A stretch of 64,000 nucleotides of DNA from Hallerella succinigenes (GTDB lineage: Bacteria; Fibrobacterota; Fibrobacteria; Fibrobacterales; Fibrobacteraceae): positions 2,604,001 through 2,668,000 of the forward strand of contig NZ_PGEX01000001.1 of assembly GCF_002797675.1 (NCBI RefSeq), in the 5' to 3' direction. Both the position numbers and the translations under genes were made by a program. Position 1 is the first letter of the stretch. Each line of letters starts with the position of its first letter. The notes under the pieces were generated by a model. The model did not search any database and was not told the origin of the DNA. It saw nothing but the letters and a program-made list of their open reading frames with translations. This document shows positions 35,272 to 43,464 of the stretch, piece after piece.

Positions 35272-35599
35272 GGAAGCCTTTTTCTATGTAAGCAACCGAT
35301 TCATCTTAACAAATCTTCCTGGCTTTGACCATTGTGTGACGCATAGGATGGGGTATTTTGGGATTCGAAAAGAGAATTGTCTTGGATTGCGTTTTGCACC
35401 TTCTTGAACACTTTTTCAAAAAGTGAGAAAGTATAGGCGCTGGAGTATGCGTCTAAATGGAGCCTATTGAGAAGGTTTTTGCGATTAAAATGGGAGGTTT
35501 TACATTTTCGAAATCAAAAAAATCGTATTTTTCTTATGTGAATTTTGCCACTTTAGCAAGATTTCTGTTGAACAATCACAATTGAATTGAAAAATAAAT
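35272..35599 (+). other. Long leader region of the etf operon
   Basis: No gene is seen in these 328 bases. The sequence is AT-rich and contains one tight palindrome at 35409-35425 (CACTTTTT, one base, AAAAAGTG). It must contain the promoter of etfB, but I could not pick a convincing -35/-10 pair. The etfB ATG at 35600 has only a weak ribosome binding site. Confidence 0.4.
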
Positions 35600-36481
35600 A
35601 TGAGTCTTAAAATCGTTGTGCTTGCTAAGCAAGTACCTGATACACGAAACGTGGGTCCCGATGCCATGACGGAGCAGGGAACCATCAATCGTGCCGCATT
35701 GCCCGCGGTCTTCAACCCCGAAGACCTGAACGCCTTGGAGCAAGCCCTTCGTTTGAAGGACCAGTTCCCGGGTTCCACCATCTCTGTGCTGACGATGGGT
35801 CTCCCGAAGTCTGCCGAAGTTATCCGCGAAGCTTTGTACCGCGGTGCCGACGAAGGTTTCGTGGTGACGGACCGCCCGCTCGGTGGTGCTGACACTCTCG
35901 CTACGAGCTACACGCTCGCCCAGGCCGTGAAGAAGATTGGCGACTACGACATCATTCTCGGTGGCCGCCAGGCTATCGACGGCGATACCGCACAGGTCGG
36001 TCCGCAGATTGCAGAAAAGCTCGGCCTTACCCAGGTGACCTACGCTGAAGAAATTTTGAGTCTCGACGAAAAGGCCAAGAAGGTCGTGATCCGCCGCCAC
36101 ATCGACGGTGGTGTGGAAACGGTGGAAGCACCGCTCCCGCTGGTCGTGACCGTGAACGGAAGTGCGGCCCCGTGCCGTCCGCGCAACGTAAAGCGCCTCA
36201 TGAAGTTCAAGAACGCGACGGTGGTTGCCGAACGCAAGCCGGAAGACGCCGAAAAGTACGAAGCCCTCATCGCGAAGAAGCCCTACCTGAACATTCCGCA
36301 GTGGGGTGCCGCCGACATCGACGCAGACCCTGCACAGATCGGTAAGGCCGGTTCGCCGACGAACGTGAAGGCCGTCAAGAACATCGTGTTCAAGGCGAAG
36401 GAAAGCCGCACGCTCACCGCAAGCGACGCCGACGTCGAAGGACTTATCAAGGAACTTTTAGACGGGAAGATTATTGGCTAG
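35600..36481 (+). CDS. etfB: Electron transfer flavoprotein, beta subunit
   Basis: A 293-residue ETF small subunit that binds AMP or FAD with EtfA and accepts electrons from acyl-CoA dehydrogenases. Conserved parts are VVLAKQVPDTRN at the start, FNPEDLNALEQALRLKD, LTMGLPKSAEVIREALYRGADEGFVVTDRPLGGADTLATSY and the AMP/FAD-site block GGRQAIDGDTAQVGPQIAEKLGL. It starts an operon with etfA (three bases gap) and an acyl-CoA dehydrogenase (five bases gap). Codon use is strongly biased to GGC, ACC and AAG, unlike the regions on both sides, which points to high expression. Confidence 0.95.
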   Translation: MSLKIVVLAKQVPDTRNVGPDAMTEQGTINRAALPAVFNPEDLNALEQALRLKDQFPGSTISVLTMGLPKSAEVIREALYRGADEGFVVTDRPLGGADTLATSYTLAQAVKKIGDYDIILGGRQAIDGDTAQVGPQIAEKLGLTQVTYAEEILSLDEKAKKVVIRRHIDGGVETVEAPLPLVVTVNGSAAPCRPRNVKRLMKFKNATVVAERKPEDAEKYEALIAKKPYLNIPQWGAADIDADPAQIGKAGSPTNVKAVKNIVFKAKESRTLTASDADVEGLIKELLDGKIIG

Positions 36482-36484
36482 CCT

Positions 36485-37510
36485 ATGAATAACGTATTTG
36501 TATATTGCGAAATTGAGGGCACGACCGTTGTCGATGTTTCCCTCGAACTTTTGTCCAAGGGCCGCAAGCTCGCCAACACGCTCGGCGTTCAGCTCGAATG
36601 CATCTGCGCAGGCAAGGGCCTCGACGGAATTGAAAAGCAGGTGTTCCCCTACGGTGTGGACAAGGTCCATGTGTTTGATGCCGAAGGGCTCTTCCCCTAC
36701 ACCACCAACCCGCACGCATCGCTCGTGGTGAACCTCTTCAAGGAAGAGCAGCCGCAGATTTGCCTGCTCGGTGCAACGGTGATTGGCCGTGACCTCGGCC
36801 CGCGCATTTCCAGCGCCATGCACAGCGGCCTTACCGCCGACTGTACCGAACTCGAAATCGACAGCTTCGAAATGAGCATCGGCGGCGTGAAGAAGTTCTA
36901 CGAAAACCAGCTCTGCCAGATTCGCCCGGCGTTCGGCGGCAACATCGTTGCTACCATCGTGAACCCGGAACACCGCCCGCAGATGGCGACGGTGCGCGAA
37001 GGCGTGATGAAGAAGGAAATCGTGGACCCGAACTACAAGGGCGAAGTCATCCAGCACGACGTGGCCAAGTACGTGCCGGAAACGGAATACGTGGTCAAGG
37101 TGCTCGAACGCCATGTGGAAAAGGCCAAGCACAACCTCAAGGGCGCACCCATCGTGGTCGCCGGTGGTTACGGCATGGGCTCCAAGGAAAACTTCGACAT
37201 GCTGTTCGAACTGGCGAAGGAACTCCACGCCGAAGTGGGCGCAAGCCGTGCCGCTATCGACGCGGGCTTTGCCGATTATGACCGCCAGATTGGCCAGACC
37301 GGCGTGACCGTACGCCCGAAGGTCTATATCGCCTGCGGTATTTCCGGCCAGATTCAGCACCTCGCCGGCATGCAGGATTCAGGAATCATCATCTCTGTGA
37401 ACTCCGACCCCGACGCCCCGATCAACGCGATCGCTGACTACGTGATCAACGGCACCGTCGAAGAGGTCATCCCGAAGATGATCAAGTATTACAAGGCAAA
37501 CAACAAGTAG
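36485..37510 (+). CDS. etfA: Electron transfer flavoprotein, alpha subunit
   Basis: A 341-residue ETF large subunit. The C-terminal FAD domain is clear: PIVVAGGYGMGSKENFDMLFELA, AEVGASRAAIDAGF, QIGQTGVTVRPKVYIACGISGQIQHLAGMQ and SVNSDPDAPINAIADYVINGTVEEVIP. With EtfB it makes the soluble ETF that passes electrons between the dehydrogenase encoded next and another carrier. Whether this pair bifurcates electrons or only relays them cannot be decided from sequence alone. Confidence 0.95.
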   Translation: MNNVFVYCEIEGTTVVDVSLELLSKGRKLANTLGVQLECICAGKGLDGIEKQVFPYGVDKVHVFDAEGLFPYTTNPHASLVVNLFKEEQPQICLLGATVIGRDLGPRISSAMHSGLTADCTELEIDSFEMSIGGVKKFYENQLCQIRPAFGGNIVATIVNPEHRPQMATVREGVMKKEIVDPNYKGEVIQHDVAKYVPETEYVVKVLERHVEKAKHNLKGAPIVVAGGYGMGSKENFDMLFELAKELHAEVGASRAAIDAGFADYDRQIGQTGVTVRPKVYIACGISGQIQHLAGMQDSGIIISVNSDPDAPINAIADYVINGTVEEVIPKMIKYYKANNK

Positions 37511-37515
37511 GCGTT

Positions 37516-39321
37516 ATGGCGAATTTTTACACAGATCATCCAGAGATTAAGTTCAACCTTGAAAGCTCTCCTCTGATGCAGCGCATCGTGGAGCTCAAGG
37601 AAAACGGCTACGCCGACAAGGACAGCTTTGACTACGCGCCGGAAGACTACGCCGACGCGATAGACAGCTACAACCGCGTGCTCGAAGTCGCAGGCGACAT
37701 CACCGCAAACACGGTCTTCCCGAACTCCGAAGACGTGGACGCCGAAGGTCCCCACTGCGAAGACGGCCGCGTGCGTTACGCAAGCAAGACCTACGAAAAC
37801 CTCGAAGCCACCCGCAAGGCTGGCCTCAATGGCGTGACCATGCCGCGCCGCTTCGGCGGCCTGAACTTCCCGATTACCGCCTACACGGCCATCAACGAAA
37901 TGATCGCCTCTGCGGACGCCGGTTTCGAGAACATCTGGTCCCTGCAGGACTGCATCGAGACCTTGTATGAATTCGGCGACGAAGACCAGCGTTCCCGCTT
38001 TATCCCGCGCGTGTGCGCCGGCGAGACGATGTCCATGGACCTGACCGAACCCGATGCCGGTTCCGACCTGCAGCGCGTGATGCTCAAGGCCACCTACAGC
38101 GAAGCTGACAAGTGCTGGTACCTGAACGGCGTGAAGCGCTTCATCACGAACGGCGACAGCGACATCCACCTGGTGCTCGCCCGCTCCGAGGAAGGCACCC
38201 ACGACGGCCGCGGCCTCTCCATGTTCATTTACGACAACCGTGAGCACAAAGCGACTCGTATTAACGAGTCGTGTGTGCGAGAGCGAGGCGAAACCATCGG
38301 TTCTTCTAGCGATGGAGCCGAGCGGTCGCAAAAAGACGGCGGCGTGAACGTGCGCCGCATCGAGAACAAGCTCGGCATCCACGGAAGCCCGACCTGCGAA
38401 CTTGTCTACAAGAACGCGAAGGCGGAACTCTGTGGCCGCCGCAAGTTCGGCCTCATCAAGTACGTGATGGCACTCATGAACGGCGCCCGCCTTGGCATTG
38501 CAGCACAGTCCGTGGGCATCAGCCAGATGGCCTACAACGAAGCTCTCGCCTACGCCAAGGACCGCAAGCAGTTCGGTCAGGCCATCGTGAACTTCCCGGC
38601 CGTCTACGAGATGATTTCCAACATCAAGGCTCGCCTCGACGCAGGCCGCGCACTCCTGTACCAGACAGCCCGCTACGTGGATATCTACAAGGGCCTCGAG
38701 GACATCGAGCGCACCCGCAAGCTCACCGACGAGGAGAAGGCAGAACTCAAGCTCTACCAGAAGCTCGCTTCCGCTTGCACTCCGCTTGCGAAGGGCATGA
38801 ACTCCGAATACGCGAACCTGAACGCCTACGACAGCATCCAGGTTCACGGCGGTTCCGGCTACATGCTCGAATACGCCTGCCAGCGCCTCTACCGCGACGC
38901 TCGTATTACTTCGATTTACGAAGGCACGACGCAGCTCCAGACCGTGGCAGCCCTCCCGCACATCAACACCGGCACCTACAGCCAGATGCTCGAGGAACTG
39001 GAAGCGGGCGAAGTGGCCGCCGAATACGAGAGCCTCAAGGCCCGCGCTAAGGCCATGGACGCGAAGTTCTACGAAGCCGTGGAATATGTGAAGGCGGCTA
39101 ACAACAACGAGTTCACCGACCTCTGCAGCCGCCACCTCTACGAACTCGCCGCCAACTGCGTGATGACCCAGTTGCTCCTCCGCGATGCAACCAAGGCGCC
39201 CGAACTGTTCGAAAAGAGCATGAAGGTGTACCTGAACCTCGCCGAAGCCGAAGTCGCCAAGCACTACAACTTCGTGAAGAGCGTGGATGTGGAAGCGATC
39301 GCGAATTATAAGAAGGCGTAA
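37516..39321 (+). CDS. Acyl-CoA dehydrogenase family protein with an in-frame insertion
   Basis: A 601-residue FAD enzyme, longer than the usual 380-residue members because of a C-terminal extension, as in the large AcdA/FadE-like subgroup. Visible parts are MPRRFGGLNFPITAYTAINEMI, MDLTEPDAGSD for FAD and substrate contact, RIENKLGIHGSPTCELVY, and QVHGGSGYMLEYACQRLYRDARITSIYEGTTQLQ with the catalytic Glu region. It should oxidise an acyl-CoA and give electrons to the EtfAB encoded just upstream. About 33 extra residues (codons 241-273) interrupt the stretch between MFIYD and DGGVNVRRIENKLG and correspond to palindromic DNA; the frame stays open. The substrate cannot be told. Confidence 0.9.
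   Translation: MANFYTDHPEIKFNLESSPLMQRIVELKENGYADKDSFDYAPEDYADAIDSYNRVLEVAGDITANTVFPNSEDVDAEGPHCEDGRVRYASKTYENLEATRKAGLNGVTMPRRFGGLNFPITAYTAINEMIASADAGFENIWSLQDCIETLYEFGDEDQRSRFIPRVCAGETMSMDLTEPDAGSDLQRVMLKATYSEADKCWYLNGVKRFITNGDSDIHLVLARSEEGTHDGRGLSMFIYDNREHKATRINESCVRERGETIGSSSDGAERSQKDGGVNVRRIENKLGIHGSPTCELVYKNAKAELCGRRKFGLIKYVMALMNGARLGIAAQSVGISQMAYNEALAYAKDRKQFGQAIVNFPAVYEMISNIKARLDAGRALLYQTARYVDIYKGLEDIERTRKLTDEEKAELKLYQKLASACTPLAKGMNSEYANLNAYDSIQVHGGSGYMLEYACQRLYRDARITSIYEGTTQLQTVAALPHINTGTYSQMLEELEAGEVAAEYESLKARAKAMDAKFYEAVEYVKAANNNEFTDLCSRHLYELAANCVMTQLLLRDATKAPELFEKSMKVYLNLAEAEVAKHYNFVKSVDVEAIANYKKA
38236..38334 (+). repeat. In-frame palindromic insertion inside the acyl-CoA dehydrogenase gene
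   Basis: Two palindromes lie side by side. The first is an eight-base stem with a four-base loop: CGACTCGT at 38252-38259 and ACGAGTCG at 38264-38271. The second has outer arms TGCGA (38276-38280) and TCGCA (38326-38330) and inner arms CCATCG (38294-38299) and CGATGG (38310-38315). The segment is 99 bases with no stop codon and falls in a normally ungapped part of the protein. It behaves like a palindromic element that can insert into genes while keeping the frame. Confidence 0.65.
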
Positions 39322-39325
39322 GTAG

Positions 39326-39434
39326 TAGTCAGTGGTTAGTGGCTTGTGATTAGTGAATAATCGCGGCTTCGCCGCCTACTGGCGATGTCATTCCCGGCGC
39401 CTGTCCTCGCTTGACGGGGATGACCGGGAATCTC
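39326..39434. repeat. Intergenic repeat block after the etf operon
   Basis: Three repeat-like parts follow one another. First, an AGTGGTTAGTGGCTTGTGATTAGTG stretch of low complexity (39332-39356). Second, a GCGGC-TTC-GCCGC hairpin at 39363-39375. Third, a larger palindrome with arms ATTCCCGG (39390-39397) and CCGGGAAT (39424-39431). The GTCATTCCCGGC core is like dispersed palindromes seen in many genomes. Confidence 0.5.
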
Positions 39435-39447
39435 CCTTTAAAGCAGA

Positions 39448-39478
39448 AAACCTCGGATTTTTCATCCGAGGTTTTTCT
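39448..39478. terminator. Bidirectional terminator between acyl-CoA dehydrogenase and PDZ protein genes
   Basis: An eleven-base stem (AAACCTCGGAT at 39448-39458 with ATCCGAGGTTT at 39464-39474) with a five-base loop, an A run on the left and a T-rich run on the right. It serves both convergent genes. Confidence 0.85.
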
Positions 39479-39500
39479 TTTATTCTAAATTAATTTGGAA

Positions 39501-40292
39501 CTATTTCAGCACAACATTTTTCCCGCTGACAGAACCGTTGTGTTCGATAGTCACCATGTAGCGACCACTCGGAACATTTTCGGAATTCCATTTCAGGGAA
39601 TTGTAGCCGGGCCGTGCATTCTCGCTAACAAGCGTTGCAACCACGGCACCATCGGCATCCATAATGGAGATTACAGCCCTGCCAGCAGATTTCAATTCAA
39701 AGCCAACGGATGTTCGGCTAAGCCCCTTCAATGTTGCAGAAGCATTCTTATTCAAATTAGGTTGCTTTATCTTGGGTGCAAACTCGTCTGCCTTTTCGAC
39801 ATAGATTCCGTTCAGCGATTTAGCGGAAACAGGCGACTCAGATTTTACCAAAGTTCCGTTTTGCAGTACGGCTACAAGTTGTTTGCTACTTTCAGTCGCA
39901 CTGGCGTATGTTTCAAGTTCCTCCGCATTAAATTCGGACTTGTCACCATACCAGGATTCGACACCTTCGCTTTCCAAATCCTTTACCGTAATTTGAGTGC
40001 GGCGAAGAGTTGCCGATAGCGTATCAACGCCACTTACAAAGGTAATCTCAAGCGGCTTGTTCTTTTGACCGCGAAGTTTCGCCTTCGACTCTTCGATAGA
40101 CTTGCCTTTGAGCGATTCTCCATCGACAGCAATGATAACATCATTTGCTTGCAGTTTTGTTTCCGCAGCCGGTGTGCCGGGGATTACCTCTGCAACCTTA
40201 ACGCCGTCGCGTACCTGGTAAATTGACACACCAATGCCACCGAAAGATTCGGAAGCAAGAAGAGGTGCAGTAAATAAAGTTATCGCTATCAC
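39501..40292 (-). CDS. Secreted PDZ-domain protein with C-terminal sorting-type domain; frameshift in signal peptide
   Basis: The open frame starts at a GTG (40292) in the middle of a signal peptide (MIAITLFTAPLLAS). Residues 15-90 form a PDZ domain (GGIGVSIYQVRDGVKVAEVIPGTPAAE, NDVIIAVDGESLKG). The last 70 residues (AGRAVISIMDADGAVVATLVSENARPGYNSLKW, then GRYMVTIEHNGSVSGKNVVLK) match the FlgD-like or type IX-type C-terminal domains that direct proteins to the cell surface. The true start is probably a TTG at 40315-40317, with AGGAG seven bases upstream. It reads MKKTTLK and joins the signal peptide only if one A is removed from the six-A run at 40295-40300. This is either a real frameshift, phase variation, or a sequencing error. 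The gene ends an operon with the gene at 40328-40891. Confidence 0.7.
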   Translation of the reverse strand: MIAITLFTAPLLASESFGGIGVSIYQVRDGVKVAEVIPGTPAAETKLQANDVIIAVDGESLKGKSIEESKAKLRGQKNKPLEITFVSGVDTLSATLRRTQITVKDLESEGVESWYGDKSEFNAEELETYASATESSKQLVAVLQNGTLVKSESPVSAKSLNGIYVEKADEFAPKIKQPNLNKNASATLKGLSRTSVGFELKSAGRAVISIMDADGAVVATLVSENARPGYNSLKWNSENVPSGRYMVTIEHNGSVSGKNVVLK

Positions 40293-40327
40293 AATTTTTT
40301 AAAGTTGTCTTTTTCAAATTTAATCTC

Positions 40328-40891
40328 CTAAAAGTTCAGAATTGCACCAGCTCCGAAGCCAGCGCTTGCAAAATTGATCATGGGGAAAAACATTAATTGA
40401 ACCGAACCCATCTCTTCCTGCCCCTTTTGTAGTTTATATTTATTTAAGGAATCTTGATATTCATCTCGCTTTATCGCATGCTTTTTATGAACATTATATT
40501 TATAAATATTATATACAAGAACAGGAATGCCTACAAGATAAAGGGGAATTGAGATTCCAAGCATAGCGCCACCAGCTATTGCAGTAAAAGTTTCATCTCC
40601 AGCATCACCACTTTTGTGATTAAGTGCATATAATCCGCCTATTAGAAAATAAGTTCCAACTCCAGTAAGTCCGCCACCAACGGCTATACCAGCTATATTT
40701 GGTCCATAAGAAGATTCGCTATTTTCTAAAGAAATTAATTTCGCATAGATATCCACACTATCTATTTCTATAGCAGTATTTTCACTATTCGATTGCAACA
40801 AAGGTTGTTTTAAGCCCTGCGTACCATCTGCAGCATATATAACTGAGACATAAAAAAGAAGTAAGGCGCAAATTCGTTTGCAAATTTTCAT
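40328..40891 (-). CDS. Exported protein with two membrane segments, unknown
   Basis: A 187-residue protein with an N-terminal signal peptide (ICALLLFYVSVIYAADG) and two later hydrophobic, Gly-rich segments (NIAGIAVGGGLTGVGTYFLIGGLYAL and FTAIAGGAMLGISIPLYLVGIPVLVYNIY). A charged helix follows. No family is recognised. Its ATG overlaps the stop of the upstream LEA-like remnant (ATGA) and its stop lies 11 bases from the repaired start of the PDZ gene, so they were one operon. The sequence is clearly more AT-rich than the main chromosome. Confidence 0.6.
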   Translation of the reverse strand: MKICKRICALLLFYVSVIYAADGTQGLKQPLLQSNSENTAIEIDSVDIYAKLISLENSESSYGPNIAGIAVGGGLTGVGTYFLIGGLYALNHKSGDAGDETFTAIAGGAMLGISIPLYLVGIPVLVYNIYKYNVHKKHAIKRDEYQDSLNKYKLQKGQEEMGSVQLMFFPMINFASAGFGAGAILNF

Positions 40892-41544
40892 TTCAAATTT
40901 CTCCTTATTATAAGAATGCCTCCATGCTTAGTTTGTACTCTAAAATTGGTTTTCATTGAACTAATAAGCCTTTGGGGTTTATCACCACAAGCATCCTTTA
41001 TATTAAAGGAAAAGATTTTTCCCGCCGGAATATTTTCACATTCAATTGATCTAAAAAATTCTCTTGGTGGGTGTCCCGTTTTCACGCCATAAAAAAGTTT
41101 CGACTCTCGCCCCCAAAACTCTTTGTTTGAATTAAAAGTCATATTTTCATAGTCACTATATTCGCCTTCAATCCAAAAATATTGTTTTTCTGATTCCAAA
41201 TCCATTTTAATGTTAATTTCTACATTATCTTCTACTTTTCCAATAGAATATGACATTTCAACATTCTTAACAGAAATGTCCAAAAGCTGTTCGGATTTAG
41301 TAACATAACTATTCAACAGAACACCATATTCCTGTTTCCATAATTCTATTTCACCATCTATATTAGAAAAAAATTTCTTAATCGTTGAAGTTATTGAATT
41401 ATTTGTTATCCCCGCAAGCGAAAAAATGGCATCTAAAGTTTTTCCGATACTCATTACCGTAACATACGCATCGTTAAGACTCGACTCGCGCACAATTATC
41501 ACATCCTTAAATGGGATCTCTCCTTTAATTAATCCATTAGATAT
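40888..41544 (-). pseudogene. 3' part of a gene interrupted by an IS4-family element
   Basis: The frame carries about 218 host residues, from SNGLIKGEIPFKDVIIVRESS to the end (GGILIIRRNLK). Mixed strand-helix composition with the pattern of LEA-type or other beta-sandwich domains; no firm family. The open frame continues into the insertion sequence up to 41751, but that part is IS sequence. The IS element sits exactly at 41545. The opposite side of the target (42978-43210) holds the upstream part, in a frame that does not join this one after the IS and one target copy are removed. Another frameshift must exist, or two short genes were involved. Confidence 0.65.
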
Positions 41545-41583
41545 TATTAGTGTCCGGTAAAAAATATAGCCAAAAATAAAAAT

Positions 41584-41623
41584 GGCAGGTTCCTCAGGCG
41601 AAGAACCTGCCCGTTTTGTTTTT
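41584..41623 (+). terminator. Terminator hairpin at the left end of the IS element
   Basis: A nine-base stem (GGCAGGTTC at 41584-41592 with GAACCTGCC at 41603-41611) followed by CGTTTTGTTTTT. It lies between the IS end and the transposase ATG at 41663. Such hairpins protect transposase genes from read-through of outside promoters. Confidence 0.7.
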
Positions 41624-41662
41624 ACCTTGTAATTACCACAAAACAAAGGGAAACAAAACGCT

Positions 41663-42874
41663 ATGGCCAAAAGTACATTTTTTACCGGACAGCCGGTCTT
41701 CGCGCAACTCTGCAAGTATCTCGACAGGGACGAAATCCTCAGAATCAGCACGGAATCCGGCGGAGAACGCTACAGGAAGTCCTTCGACGCATGGACTCAC
41801 CTGCTTTCGATGCTCTATGCGGTCGTGATGCGGTTCGATTCCCTGCGGGAGATAGAGGCGTCTGCGCTGACATTCGTGAGCAGAATGCCGCACCTGCAGA
41901 TGGGCTGCGTGCCCAAGCGGAGTACGCTGGGGGACGCCAACGCGAAGAGAAGCGAGTCCATCTTCGGGGACACCTATTTCAGCCTGCTAAGGGCGCACAG
42001 AAGCCGACTTTTACCGGACAGCCGCCTCAACGGGCTGCCCGGATGGCTGGGACGGCTCAAAATCATCGATTCCACAACGGTGACGCTGTTCTCCAACCTG
42101 GTTTTCAGGGGTGTCGGCAGGGACCCGAAAATTGGAAAGAAGAAAGGCGGCATAAAGGTCCATACAGTCATCAGCGCGAACGAGGGGGTTCCCGGCGACA
42201 TCAAGTTTACTTCCGCGGCCACCCACGACAGCTTCATGCTCAAGCCATGCGACTTTGACGACGGCGACGTGCTCGCCATGGACCGCGCCTACATCGACTA
42301 TGAAAAGCTGGAGGATCTGACGCAGCATGGCGTTACCTACGTGACCAAGATGAAAAGAAACCTGACCTACGAGACGGTCTCGGAGAGCGTCCTGCTCGAC
42401 GATGGCAGGTACCGGAACAGGTCGGTCAGGGACGTCGTGTTCCACAAGGGCGCTACAACGCATAGGGCCCGGATTATCTCGTACACCGAGACCAAGACTT
42501 CGAGGAGAGGGAGCAAGGAGCAGGAGGTCCAGCTGCTGACAAACAGCCACGATCTCGGCGTGGATGAAGTTATCGCCATCTATCAAAGGCGCTGGCAGAT
42601 CGAATCGCTTTTCAAGCAACTTAAGCAGAACTTTCCCCTGCGCTACTTCTCTGGGGTGAGCGAGAACGCCATCAAGACCCAGATCTGGGTAACCCTCATC
42701 GCGAACCTTCTCCTGACCCTTGTGCAGCGCAGCCTTGAACGGCGCTGGAGCTTTTCCGGACTTGCGACAATGATGCGAATAATCCTGATGCTCTACATTG
42801 ACATGTTTGACTTTTTTGAACATCCCACAAGGGACTGGGAACGCATGCTGCAGCATCCACCTTGCCCATCGTAG
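41663..42874 (+). CDS. IS4-family transposase
   Basis: A 403-residue DDE transposase with an N-terminal DUF4372-like segment (TFFTGQPVFAQLCKYLDRDEI, then RYRKSFDAWTHLLSMLYAVV). The catalytic residues are the Asp in KIIDSTTV, the Asp in LAMDRAYIDYE and the Glu in the YREK-type motif YQRRWQIESLFKQLKQ. The frame is intact, so the element may be mobile. AAGGGA upstream of the ATG at 41663 serves as ribosome binding site. Confidence 0.92.
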   Translation: MAKSTFFTGQPVFAQLCKYLDRDEILRISTESGGERYRKSFDAWTHLLSMLYAVVMRFDSLREIEASALTFVSRMPHLQMGCVPKRSTLGDANAKRSESIFGDTYFSLLRAHRSRLLPDSRLNGLPGWLGRLKIIDSTTVTLFSNLVFRGVGRDPKIGKKKGGIKVHTVISANEGVPGDIKFTSAATHDSFMLKPCDFDDGDVLAMDRAYIDYEKLEDLTQHGVTYVTKMKRNLTYETVSESVLLDDGRYRNRSVRDVVFHKGATTHRARIISYTETKTSRRGSKEQEVQLLTNSHDLGVDEVIAIYQRRWQIESLFKQLKQNFPLRYFSGVSENAIKTQIWVTLIANLLLTLVQRSLERRWSFSGLATMMRIILMLYIDMFDFFEHPTRDWERMLQHPPCPS

Positions 42875-42977
42875 CGTCCAAATTTCTAGGGAGGGGGCTT
42901 GCAACGGCAAAGTCAAAGTCTAGACCGCGTAAATTCTGGGGTTTAGACGTTTTGAAAATTTTCTCCGGACACTAATA

Positions 42978-43210
42978 ATTAGATATATATTCGATATTTC
43001 AGATAGAAAATCTGAAGTAATCGTCATATCGTAACCAAAAGCTATCTTATCCTCCCCTTGTATATCAATCCCCATGCTTTTTACTACTAATGTTATATTT
43101 CCCAATCCATCCACGGGAATTTCGTGTTTTCCAGCAAAATATGACATAATAATATTATTTATCGCAACTTCGCCAACACGAGTCTGAATTTTAATAGATG
43201 CAGATGTCAG
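42978..43210 (-). pseudogene. 5' part of the interrupted LEA-like gene
   Basis: Reading from 43210 on the minus strand gives SIKIQTRVGEVAINNIIMSYFAGKHEIPVDGLGNI and on to SEISNIYLI, where the IS is met. This looks like a LEA-type or beta-sandwich repeat (VGEVAINNI, EIPVDGLGNITLVV). No proper start codon is seen before a TAG at 43211-43213; the only ATG is at 43147. So the N-terminus is missing or in another frame. After removal of the IS and one target copy the frame would run into TAA three codons later. The gene was probably already damaged or has further frameshifts. Confidence 0.5.
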
Positions 43211-43464
43211 CTACCCGTTTTTACATCCATTTTGTTCTGCTTCATATCAGCGACCCAACTTTTCGCACTAGTGTACCAAGTGCCAACCAAAGCTCCTAAT
43301 AAAAGCCATAAAGTAATGGGCCAGTCCAAAGCCCTTCTTGTATAAATCGCGAGAACCAGCAGGGCAATAGATACAACTGCAATCATTATCGGGAAATTTT
43401 TACAAAGGGATCGAAAACATTTTCCATCGTCGGGCTCCGGATTACGCGCTTTCTTTTTCCGCAC
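43207..43464 (-). CDS. Small two-helix membrane protein, unknown
   Basis: An 85-residue protein with two hydrophobic segments (IMIAVVSIALLVLAIY and WPITLWLLLGALVGTWY), a basic N-terminus and a charged tail. The start is a GTG at 43464 within the last 23 bases of the methyltransferase gene, which suggests coupled translation; the ribosome binding site is weak. No family is recognised. It lies just before the LEA-like remnant in the same direction. Confidence 0.5.
   Translation of the reverse strand: MRKKKARNPEPDDGKCFRSLCKNFPIMIAVVSIALLVLAIYTRRALDWPITLWLLLGALVGTWYTSAKSWVADMKQNKMDVKTGS

Larger units (their letters stand above)
41545..42977 (+). mobile_element. IS4-family insertion sequence with 9-bp target duplication
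   Basis: A complete element of 1433 bases. The ends are perfect 13-base inverted repeats: TATTAGTGTCCGG at 41545-41557 and its reverse complement at 42965-42977. The direct target repeat ATTAGATAT is found at 41536-41544 and 42978-42986. The element carries one intact transposase. It is more GC-rich than the AT-rich host DNA. The clean ends and perfect target repeat suggest a recent insertion. Confidence 0.92.

Noticed and set aside
37489-39264. Long open frame (591 codons) antisense to the acyl-CoA dehydrogenase
   Set aside because: It mirrors a GC-biased gene with clear family motifs on the plus strand; the antisense protein is low in complexity (Val, His, Ala rich) and has no motif.
41545-41751. 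N-terminal 69 residues of the open frame ending at 40888
   Set aside because: They are translated from the IS end and antisense transposase sequence, not from the host gene.
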